Source: VAZQ01 sp963841705
Lineage (GTDB): Bacteria; Pseudomonadota; Alphaproteobacteria; Rhizobiales; Xanthobacteraceae
Direction of reading: 5' to 3'
DNA length: 64,000 bases
Assembly (NCBI GenBank): GCA_963841705.1
Contig: CAWJDY010000025.1
Span: forward strand, 62,001-126,000
How positions within the stretch are numbered: the first letter of the stretch is position 1; each line of letters begins with the position of its first letter. The translations under genes and the position numbers were made by a program. Below are positions 41,172 through 48,696 of this stretch, piece by piece. The notes beneath the pieces were generated by a model. The model did no database searches. It was not told the DNA's origin and saw only the letters and a list, made by a program, of their open reading frames with translations.

Positions 41172-43286
41172 TCAGGCGAGGTGCAGGGCGGTAACCACGA
41201 CGTCGATCGCCTTGATGGCGATGAACGGCAGGGCGATGCCGCCAGCCCCGTAGATCAGGAGATTGCGCCGCAGCAGCGCCGCCGCGCCGATTGCCCGGTA
41301 ACGCACACCCTTGAGAGCGAGCGGGATGAGCGCAATGATGATGAGCGCATTGAATATGATTGCGGAGAGGATCGCGCTCTGCGGGGTGGACAGGTTCATG
41401 ATATTGAGCGCTTGCAGCTGCGGATAGAAAGCGACGAACATTGCCGGAATGATCGCGAAATATTTGGCCACGTCATTCGCTATCGAGAACGTGGTCAAGG
41501 CGCCGCGGGTCATCAGCAGCTGCTTTCCGATCTCCACGACCTCGATCAGCTTGGTCGGATTGGAGTCCAGGTCGACCATGTTGCCGGCTTCGCGTGCCGC
41601 CACCGTGCCGGTATTCATGGCAACGCCGACATCGGCCTGCGCCAGGGCCGGCGCATCGTTGGTGCCGTCGCCGCACATGGCGACGAGCTTGCCTTTGGCC
41701 TGCTCCTCGCGGATGAGCTTGAGCTTCTGCTCCGGCGTTGCCTGGGCGAGGAAGTCATCGACCCCTGCTTCCGCCGCAATGGCAGCTGCGGTCATCGGAT
41801 TGTCGCCGGTGATCATGATGGTGCGGATGCCCATGCGCCGTAGCTCGGCGAACCGCTCGCGTATCCCTCCCTTCACGATATCCTTGAGCTGGATGATGCC
41901 GAGCAGGCGACCGTCCTTGGCCACGGCAAGCGGTGTGCCGCCCGACTTCGCGATCTCCTCGGCAATCAATTGAATCTCGCGTACCGCATCGGTGCTCACC
42001 ACCGGGTGCAGCGAGCGGACTGCGCCGGTTGGCATCACCGCAGCGGTGGGCGTGTTGAGATAATTGATCACCGCCTCGACCGCCCCTTTGCGCACCCAGG
42101 AAGAGCCCACCATCACGCCGCTCATGCGGCTTTGCGCTGTGAACGGAATGAAGGTGGCACGCATCTCGACCAGGTCGCGGCCGCGGATACCGTATTTCTC
42201 CTTGGCGAGCACGACGATCGAGCGTCCCTCGGGTGTCTCATCGGCAAGCGAGGCGAGCTGTGCTGCGTCCGCGAGGTCCTGCTCGTTGACCCCGGCAATA
42301 GGCCTGAACTCGGTTGCCTGGCGGTTGCCAAGCGTGATGGTCCCGGTCTTGTCGAGCAGGAGCGTATCGACGTCACCCGCTGCTTCCACCGCACGGCCCG
42401 ACATCGCGAGCACGTTGAAGCGCACGAGCCGGTCCATACCCGCAATACCGATCGCGGAAAGGAGCGCGCCGATCGTGGTCGGAATGAGCGTCACAAACAG
42501 CGCAACCAGGATCACCACCGAGATGGTGCCTTGCGCATAGGTGACGTAGCTCGGAATGGTCGCCGTCGCGAATACGAAGATGATGGTAAGCCCGACCAGA
42601 AGAATGTTGAGCGCGATCTCGTTGGGTGTCTTCTGGCGCTCGGCGCCCTCCACCAGTTTGATCATGCGGTCGATAAAGGTCGAGCCGGGGGCGGCGGTAA
42701 TGCGCACCCGGATCCAGTCGGAGAGCACCTGCGTGCCGCCGGTCACTGCCGATCGGTCGCCGCCGGATTCGCGAATGACCGGCGCCGATTCCCCTGTGAT
42801 CGCGGCCTCGTTGACGGAGGCAATCCCTTCGATGACTTCGCCGTCCGAGGGGATCGTATCACCGGCCTCGACCAGAACCACGTCGCCGACCCTGAGCTTT
42901 GGCGCAGGCACGATCTTGTAGTTTCTGCGGTCCGATCCAGTGAGGACCTTAGCCGTTGTCTCGGTGCGCGTGCGCCGGAGCGCATCCGCCTGGGCCTTGC
43001 CGCGGCCCTCGGCAACGGCTTCGGCCAAGTTTGCGAACAGCACCGTGAACCACAGCCAGAGGATGATCTGAAATTCAAAGAAAACGTGTTCTCCGCCGCG
43101 CACGAGATCGCGGATCAAGATGACCGTGGTGAGCAGGGTCACGATCTCGAGCACGAACATGATCGGATTCTTGCTCAGGGTCCGCGGGTCGAGCTTCACA
43201 AACGCTGCGCCGATTGCCGGCACCACGATCTTGGGATCGACCATGGCCGAGGCAGGCCCGCGTCTGCGCACGTGAACGGTTTCCAT
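41172..43286 (-). CDS. kdpB: KdpB potassium-transporting P-type ATPase subunit
   Basis: A 704-residue P-type ATPase. The phosphorylation motif is LLLDKTGTITLGNRQATEF. Other family sites are VVVGL-like membrane parts, ALITGESAPVIRES (as AAITGESAP) and the hinge MCGDGTNDAPALAQADVGVA. The start is ATG 43286; a longer open frame upstream is antisense to kdpA. It hydrolyses ATP to drive potassium uptake through KdpA in the inner membrane. Confidence 0.95.
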   Translation of the reverse strand: METVHVRRRGPASAMVDPKIVVPAIGAAFVKLDPRTLSKNPIMFVLEIVTLLTTVILIRDLVRGGEHVFFEFQIILWLWFTVLFANLAEAVAEGRGKAQADALRRTRTETTAKVLTGSDRRNYKIVPAPKLRVGDVVLVEAGDTIPSDGEVIEGIASVNEAAITGESAPVIRESGGDRSAVTGGTQVLSDWIRVRITAAPGSTFIDRMIKLVEGAERQKTPNEIALNILLVGLTIIFVFATATIPSYVTYAQGTISVVILVALFVTLIPTTIGALLSAIGIAGMDRLVRFNVLAMSGRAVEAAGDVDTLLLDKTGTITLGNRQATEFRPIAGVNEQDLADAAQLASLADETPEGRSIVVLAKEKYGIRGRDLVEMRATFIPFTAQSRMSGVMVGSSWVRKGAVEAVINYLNTPTAAVMPTGAVRSLHPVVSTDAVREIQLIAEEIAKSGGTPLAVAKDGRLLGIIQLKDIVKGGIRERFAELRRMGIRTIMITGDNPMTAAAIAAEAGVDDFLAQATPEQKLKLIREEQAKGKLVAMCGDGTNDAPALAQADVGVAMNTGTVAAREAGNMVDLDSNPTKLIEVVEIGKQLLMTRGALTTFSIANDVAKYFAIIPAMFVAFYPQLQALNIMNLSTPQSAILSAIIFNALIIIALIPLALKGVRYRAIGAAALLRRNLLIYGAGGIALPFIAIKAIDVVVTALHLA

Positions 43287-43300
43287 GGACTGGCTCCGGA

Positions 43301-45013
43301 TTAATTCGGCGCAAACAGCGTGCCGGTCGTCATGGCAATCTGCTCGACGATGGGCCCAAGCGCGAGCGCCGGAAAGAAGGTCAGCCCGCCGATGATCATG
43401 ATCACTCCAACGACCAGCCCAACGAAGAGGCCGCCGGTGGTGGGAAAGGTGCCGGCGGATGCTGGGACCGATTTCTTCGCGGCAAGGGAGCCGGCAATGG
43501 CCATGGCCGGAATGATCATCCAGAATCGGCCCACCAACATCGCGATTGCCCCCGTGACATTGTAGAACAGGGTGTTTCCCGAGAGCCCGGCGAAGGCCGA
43601 GCCGTTGTTGCCGGTCTGCGAGGTGTAGGCATAGAGGACCTCGGTGAAGCCGTGCGGTCCCGGGTTTGCGGTCGCGGCGACGGAGGAGGGGATCACAACC
43701 GCGACCGCAGTCCACCCGAGATACATCAGCGGCAGGATCAGGATCGCAAGCATCGCCATCTTGACCTCCTTGGCCTCGATCTTCTTGCCGACATATTCCG
43801 GCGTTCGCCCCACCATCAGGCCGGCAACAAAGATCGAGATGATGACAAAGAGCAGCATGCCGTACATGCCGGCGCCGACCCCGCCGACGATGATCTCGCC
43901 GAGCTGCATGTTGATCAGCGGGATCATGCCCCCGAGCGCCGTGAAGGAGTCATGCATGGCGTTGACCGCCCCGCACGAGGCCGCCGTCGTGATCACGGCA
44001 AACAGGGCAGATGCCGGGATCCCGAAGCGGACTTCCTTGCCTTCCATGTTGCCACCGGTCAGACCGAGCGCCGTGAAAGCGTCGTTGCCGTGGGCTTCAG
44101 CCCAGTAGCAAACCGTGACACCGGCCAAGAACAGGACGCCCATGACAGCCAGAATGGCCCAGCCCTGGCGCTGGTTGCCGACCATGCGGCCGAAAACGTT
44201 GGTGAGAGCTGCACCGATCGCAAAGATCGATAGCATCTGCACGAAATTCGACAGCGCGGTCGGGTTCTCAAACGGATGCGCGGCGTTGGCGTTGAAGAAG
44301 CCGCCGCCGTTGGTGCCGAGCATCTTGATTGCGACCTGTGAGGCAACCGGGCCGACCGCAATGGTCTGCTTGCCGCCTTCGAGGGTTGTCGCGTCGATGT
44401 AGGGGCCGAGCGTCTGCGGCATCCCCTGCCATACCAGGAACAATGCATACACGATGCAGGTCGGCAGCAGGATGTAGAGCGTGCAGCGCGTGATATCGAC
44501 CCAGAAATTGCCCACCGTTTGCGCCGAAGCGCGCGCGAAGCCGCGAATCAGCGCAACTGCGAGGCAGATGCCGGTTGCGGCGGATAAAAAGTTCTGATGC
44601 GTGAGGCCAAGCATCTGCACGAGATAGGACATCGTGCTTTCGCCGCCGTAGTTCTGCCAGTTGGTATTGGTGATGAAGCTGACTGCGGTATTGAAAGAAA
44701 GATCCGGGGCGACCGCGGACTGGTCCGCGGGGTTGAAGGGAAGCAGCGCCTGCAGGCGCATCAAAGCGTACAGGATCGCAAACCCGCCGACATGAAACAG
44801 CAGCATGCCAATGGTGTAGCTCACGCAACTCTGCTCGCGCCGGGGATCGACTCCACCCGTCCGATAAAGCGCCGCCTCTACCGGCCGCAAAACCGGTGAA
44901 AGAAACGTCCGCTCGCCGTTGAAGACGCGCGTCATGTAGGCGCCGAGGAACGGCACGATCGCGACGATAATGGCGCAGTAAATGAGGATCTGCAGCCAGC
45001 CGATGACGGTCAC
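43301..45013 (-). CDS. kdpA: KdpA potassium-binding channel subunit
   Basis: A 570-residue, ten-helix membrane protein with the K+ selectivity-type glycines in segments such as FNTAVSFITNTNWQNYGGE, KMLGTNGGGFFNANAAHPFE and CGAVNAMHDSFTALGGMIPL. It forms the ion path of the KdpFABC complex with high affinity for potassium. It lies 13 bp after kdpF and 14 bp before kdpB. Confidence 0.96.
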   Translation of the reverse strand: MTVIGWLQILIYCAIIVAIVPFLGAYMTRVFNGERTFLSPVLRPVEAALYRTGGVDPRREQSCVSYTIGMLLFHVGGFAILYALMRLQALLPFNPADQSAVAPDLSFNTAVSFITNTNWQNYGGESTMSYLVQMLGLTHQNFLSAATGICLAVALIRGFARASAQTVGNFWVDITRCTLYILLPTCIVYALFLVWQGMPQTLGPYIDATTLEGGKQTIAVGPVASQVAIKMLGTNGGGFFNANAAHPFENPTALSNFVQMLSIFAIGAALTNVFGRMVGNQRQGWAILAVMGVLFLAGVTVCYWAEAHGNDAFTALGLTGGNMEGKEVRFGIPASALFAVITTAASCGAVNAMHDSFTALGGMIPLINMQLGEIIVGGVGAGMYGMLLFVIISIFVAGLMVGRTPEYVGKKIEAKEVKMAMLAILILPLMYLGWTAVAVVIPSSVAATANPGPHGFTEVLYAYTSQTGNNGSAFAGLSGNTLFYNVTGAIAMLVGRFWMIIPAMAIAGSLAAKKSVPASAGTFPTTGGLFVGLVVGVIMIIGGLTFFPALALGPIVEQIAMTTGTLFAPN

Positions 45014-45026
45014 GGTGATGACCCCT

Positions 45027-45116
45027 TCAGAATCGCTCGGGCCGCAGCAGAGCGTAGGTGAGATAAATCATGAGGCCCGCCGTGACGATCGCTGCGAGCG
45101 AATAGTCAAAGATCAT
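45027..45116 (-). CDS. kdpF: KdpF small membrane subunit
   Basis: A 29-residue peptide, MIFDYSLAAIVTAGLMIYL then TYALLRPERF, one membrane helix followed by the LLRPExF end that is typical of KdpF. It stabilises the KdpABC complex in the inner membrane. It is easily missed because of its size. It lies 13 bp upstream of kdpA and 10 bp downstream of the next tiny gene. Confidence 0.85.
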   Translation of the reverse strand: MIFDYSLAAIVTAGLMIYLTYALLRPERF

Positions 45117-45126
45117 CGCCGCCTCC

Positions 45127-45210
45127 TCACAGCCGATCGCACGCGAAGGTGTAGCCGACCGACAGCGCAAAAAACCCGAGTGCCACGCCGATCATGATGA
45201 CGTCCAGCAT
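45127..45210 (-). CDS. 27-residue membrane peptide at the head of the kdp operon
   Basis: MLDVIMIGVALGFFALSVGY then TFACDRL: one membrane helix with a CDRL end. The ATG at 45210 has an AGGAAGG ribosome site. Peptides of this type preceding kdpF are found in other rhizobia as I recall, but have no name. It is likely the first gene of the kdp transcript and may be a second KdpF-like regulator of the pump (inference). Confidence 0.6.
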   Translation of the reverse strand: MLDVIMIGVALGFFALSVGYTFACDRL

Positions 45211-45558
45211 GAGAGCCTTCCTGCGAAGCATTGCGCACCACGATCAACAATCATGCGCGCGGAGGGAATCTATTGATGAAGTTCGAACGGGGAGAAAGCT
45301 CATCCGTTTCAGGTCGCCGATTACCTGCCATCGCGGACATATGTTTTCGAGGGGAATCCGCCTGACCGGCCATAGGAATCTCATAAAGATGGCCGTTGGG
45401 GTGGATCCGCCGACCCGAGAATGCGCTCAGCACGAGGCGCGCCCGTGGGTTGCGAGCGCAGCCGCCCCCAGCTGCCGCTGGAGCTCGGCAACGAAACCAG
45501 CGGGAGCGAGATAGCCGGTGATCTCGGCCACGGACGCGCGTCGGTCAGGTGCCGGCGA
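45211..45558. other. kdp promoter region and intergenic DNA
   Basis: 348 bp without a supported gene. It should hold the kdp promoter and KdpE sites. One copy of the 14-bp motif (45338-45356) lies 127 bp before the first kdp start. Short frames (for example 45251-45433 minus) lack ribosome sites and family features. Confidence 0.5.
45338..45356 (-). promoter_or_regulatory. Motif CTCGAANNYATATG, copy upstream of kdp (weakest)
   Basis: In gene sense TTCCCCTCGAAAACATATG; it differs from the others at the positions after CTCGAA. It lies 127 bp before ATG 45210 in the same sense as the four better copies further right. Confidence 0.4.
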
Positions 45559-45750
45559 TCATGGCTTTCCTGTTCGCGGCAACAGCCAGGCCATGACCCT
45601 CTGGTAGGGATCTCCGCTGCAACGGACCTGATGCTTTTCGATGGCTTTCTGAGCGTACGTGGCGGTCTGCTCCGGAGTTTGCCGTTTATCGCGCGGAAGC
45701 GACATCCATTCGCGGATGATGGTTCGCCGCGCTGCGTGTTCGGGTCTCAT
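45559..45750 (-). CDS. Conserved hypothetical 63-residue protein
   Basis: MRPEHAARRTIIREWMSLPR, DKRQTPEQTATYAQKAIEKH, then RVMAWLLPRTGKP. The ATG at 45750 follows a GGAG ribosome site (GGAGTTTGCTC). I recall similar small basic proteins in Bradyrhizobium-like genomes. It is soluble and helical with a tryptophan-containing end. No function is known. Confidence 0.65.
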   Translation of the reverse strand: MRPEHAARRTIIREWMSLPRDKRQTPEQTATYAQKAIEKHQVRCSGDPYQRVMAWLLPRTGKP

Positions 45751-45945
45751 GAGCAAACTCCTTCGCGTTGCGTGCAAACAAGCCGCAGCGTATTGCAGAC
45801 TTTTCCGCGACACTCAAATCGACGCCTGAGCGCCTTGATACAGACCAGAGTGGCCGACCGATTCGCGTTGGAACACCGCGTTAGGAGAAGTCCAGCTGTG
45901 ATGTGACAGGTCGACTGCCCGTCCTGTGGTTATCCCCGATCGGCA

Positions 45946-48168
45946 TCAACTCGACACGAACAGGATCGAGCGGTCGGAATTATCAAGGACGGCGGCTGCA
46001 ACCTTGCCGAAATAGAGCGTGTCGCCGGCCGGTCGGCCCACGCCCATGACGATCAGATTGTAGTGGCCGAGCTGAGCCTGCCTGAGGATGGCATCCTCGG
46101 GAGCGATGTTGAGCCGCAGCGCGGTGCGGATCGAGTGGCCGTAGCGGTCGGCAAGCTCGACGATGTCCCGGAGGACCAATTCCTCGTGACGGTGGGTCGG
46201 GGTGGGTCGTTTGAGCCGGCGCTGCGCAGCGCCCAACCCGACCGTGCTCAGGACATAGAACGCCGTCACCATGCGATCGCCGGGCCGTGTCAGTGCAAGC
46301 GCCACTTCGGCCGCACGCCGCGAGACCTTGTTGCCCCGCACCGGAACCAGGATGTTGAGGTTCTCCTCCTCTGGCGCGTGCATGTGCGCCCCCCGCGCCA
46401 CGACGACCGCCAGCGGACCCTCATACATTGCGGCGATATGAGATATCTCCTCATGGAATCCGCCATGGGCGGCGACCGTTTTGCCGATTCCGAGCATAAG
46501 CAGGCCGTAGCCCTTCTGCGCCTCTTTTGCGACGGCGGACTGAGCGGGAAGCGCATCGGTGCGCAATGTCAGGTGCACCTTGCGCCGTTCCTCCGGATGC
46601 TCGGGTCCGGGACTGCTCATGGAGGCGACGGCGGCTCTGATGCTCGCTTCCGGATTGCCGCGTCCCAGGTGAAGGACGGTCGTGGTGATCCCCCGCGATC
46701 CAGCGAGCAGGCCGGCAAGACGCACAGCCAGCCGGCCGTTGGCGCTGTCGTCCACTGCCACCAGCAACCGCTCCACATTGGAGACAAAGCCTTTGGCTTC
46801 GAACTCTTCGCGCGAGAGGCGGGCCCGCTCCTCCTCGTGCAGCGGAATCCTCGCCAATGCCCATCGCAGCATTGGCGGCATCGCCAGCGTGGTCACGATT
46901 GCCATGGTGACGATCATGGTGAAGAGGTCCTGACTGATGACACCAATCGAAAGTCCGATCGTGGCGACAATGACCTCGGTCGAGCCACGGGCATTCATGC
47001 CGCAGGCCAGCGCAAGCAATTCCGGGGAAGTGAGCCGACCCAATGCGCCTCCCAGGAATGCTCCGGCGAACTTGCCGACGCTTGCTATCGCGATCAGACC
47101 CAGCGCAAGGAGAGCAAGCTGCGGGTTGCGAAGCACCGACAAATCCGCGTGCAGCCCGGCAAGCGAAAAAAAGATCGGCATGAACAGAGCGACCACCAGT
47201 CCGCGCAATTGCTCGTCGATGTGGCGGGTCAGGATCGGGAACTCGCCAACCAGGATTCCTGCGACGAACGCGCCGAGCACCGTGTGGATGCCGATGAGAT
47301 GCGTTGTCAGGGCCATCACGCCCATGACGATCAGGATCGCGGTAACGACCGGTACCTCGCTGATGAAAGTGTCGTTGGTCCAGCGAATCAGGGCGAATAC
47401 GAGTCGCCGGCCGAGGGTGAAGCTCACCAGCAGGAAGACTGCCGTTCCGAGCAGGCTTTGCGCCAGGCTCGCCGCATTCACGCTCCCATGCAACGCGAGG
47501 CTCGAAGTAACGGCAATTATGGTCCAGCCCACCGTATCGTCGATGATGGCGGAAGCGACCAGCGTCATGCCGATCCTGCGGCGCATGAAACCCATCTCGC
47601 GCACTACCATCGCAACGATCTTGACGGACGCGATCGAGAGCGCCGTTCCGAGGAACAAGGAGGTGATCAGCCGCTGATCCGGTCGTGGCAGCATGCTCTC
47701 GGGCAACAGCTCGCCCAGCACGAACCCGCAAGCGAAGGGGACGGCGATCCCTGCCGCCGACACGCTCACAGCCGCGCGCCGGGCCCGCTTCACCACCTTG
47801 AGGTCGGTCTCCATGCCGGTCAGCAGCAGAAGCATCAGGATCCCCAGCGCCGATACCGCGTCGAGCATCGCGTTCTGCTCGCGTCCGGTGGTGAAGATCG
47901 CGTGTTGCGCCTGCGGCCAAAGGGCTCCAAACACCGAAGGGCCCAACACGATTCCGGCGAGCAGCTGCCCCATTACTGCGGGCTGGCCGATCCGCTGCAT
48001 GAGCTCGCCCAGCAGGCGCGCCACCAGAAGCAGCAACACGATCTGCGCAATAAAGATCGCTTCCGACGGCTCAGGTGCGGCTTGATCCGCCGCGAGCGCA
48101 GCGCAGGTCGGCCCGAGCAGGACGATCAGCGCGACGAGCGCCCTCGCCGGAACGCGCCCGAACATCAT
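45946..48168 (-). CDS. CPA2-type cation:proton antiporter with C-terminal UspA-like domains
   Basis: A 740-residue protein. After a signal-like helix the Na+/H+ exchanger domain spans about 30-410 with some twelve helices: GELMQRIGQPAVMGQLLAGI, the double-aspartate SAIIDDTVGWTII site in the ion path, and ALACGMNARGSTEVIVATI. The C-terminal 300 residues hold two UspA-like folds (LLVAVDDSANGRLAVRLAG and NILVPVRGNKVSRRAAEVAL, ending in NLIVMGVGRPAGDTLYFG). Such fusions may couple ion exchange to nucleotide or stress signals. It lies three bases after the UspA gene, so the two are one operon. Potassium or sodium specificity is unknown; the kdp neighbourhood suggests potassium homeostasis. Confidence 0.9.
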   Translation of the reverse strand: MMFGRVPARALVALIVLLGPTCAALAADQAAPEPSEAIFIAQIVLLLLVARLLGELMQRIGQPAVMGQLLAGIVLGPSVFGALWPQAQHAIFTTGREQNAMLDAVSALGILMLLLLTGMETDLKVVKRARRAAVSVSAAGIAVPFACGFVLGELLPESMLPRPDQRLITSLFLGTALSIASVKIVAMVVREMGFMRRRIGMTLVASAIIDDTVGWTIIAVTSSLALHGSVNAASLAQSLLGTAVFLLVSFTLGRRLVFALIRWTNDTFISEVPVVTAILIVMGVMALTTHLIGIHTVLGAFVAGILVGEFPILTRHIDEQLRGLVVALFMPIFFSLAGLHADLSVLRNPQLALLALGLIAIASVGKFAGAFLGGALGRLTSPELLALACGMNARGSTEVIVATIGLSIGVISQDLFTMIVTMAIVTTLAMPPMLRWALARIPLHEEERARLSREEFEAKGFVSNVERLLVAVDDSANGRLAVRLAGLLAGSRGITTTVLHLGRGNPEASIRAAVASMSSPGPEHPEERRKVHLTLRTDALPAQSAVAKEAQKGYGLLMLGIGKTVAAHGGFHEEISHIAAMYEGPLAVVVARGAHMHAPEEENLNILVPVRGNKVSRRAAEVALALTRPGDRMVTAFYVLSTVGLGAAQRRLKRPTPTHRHEELVLRDIVELADRYGHSIRTALRLNIAPEDAILRQAQLGHYNLIVMGVGRPAGDTLYFGKVAAAVLDNSDRSILFVSS

Positions 48169-48171
48169 GTG

Positions 48172-48600
48172 TCAGTTCGGTGCGCGCACCACCAGCACGG
48201 GGCAGGGGGCGTTGCGCATGACGCCCTCGGCGACGCTGCCGAGCAACGCCCGGCGAACGCCGGTCCGCCCATGGCTGCCGATGACGATGAGATCCGCGCG
48301 CCACTCCGTGGCCGCTCTCGCAATGGTCTCGGCGGGTGCACCCGTCTGCACGAACTCGAGCGCGGAAGGCGAGAGCGAAAGCCGCTCACGGAACCCAGAC
48401 AGCAGTCGCTTGCTCTCCTCCTGGGCTTGGGCGATCAATTGCTGTGGTGGGATTCCCGTATCTCCGGGATAGCCCTCAGCGTTGACATGGATGAGCGCCA
48501 CTTCGCCGCCAAGCGCCTGCGCAAGCTCGGCGCCTATCTCCGCCGCGCGCACCGAGAGAGGTTGGTCGTCAACGGCAATCAGAATTTTGCGGATGCTCAT
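48172..48600 (-). CDS. Universal stress protein (UspA family)
   Basis: A 142-residue single-domain Usp: ILIAVDDQPLSVRAAEIG at the start and the nucleotide-binding end ADLIVIGSHGRTGVRRALLG then SVAEGVMRNAPCPVLVVR. The G-2x-G-9x-G(S/T) pattern suggests ATP binding. It starts the operon with the antiporter gene at 45946, whose own C-terminus has two related domains. Confidence 0.93.
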   Translation of the reverse strand: MSIRKILIAVDDQPLSVRAAEIGAELAQALGGEVALIHVNAEGYPGDTGIPPQQLIAQAQEESKRLLSGFRERLSLSPSALEFVQTGAPAETIARAATEWRADLIVIGSHGRTGVRRALLGSVAEGVMRNAPCPVLVVRAPN

Positions 48601-48696
48601 GAGTGCCCCTCAGTTGGATGCTGTCGCATCTGCTCTCAGCCTTCAGAGCTCGCGGGCCTCGATAAGGATCTCTCGCATATCTGCATCACCCGTCTC

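Noticed and set aside
41970..43304. A 444-codon plus-strand frame
   Set aside because: Antisense of kdpB; composition of a shadow frame.
48636..48680. A CTCTCGCATATCTG stretch like the shared motif
   Set aside because: It points away from the nearest gene start and matches too few positions.
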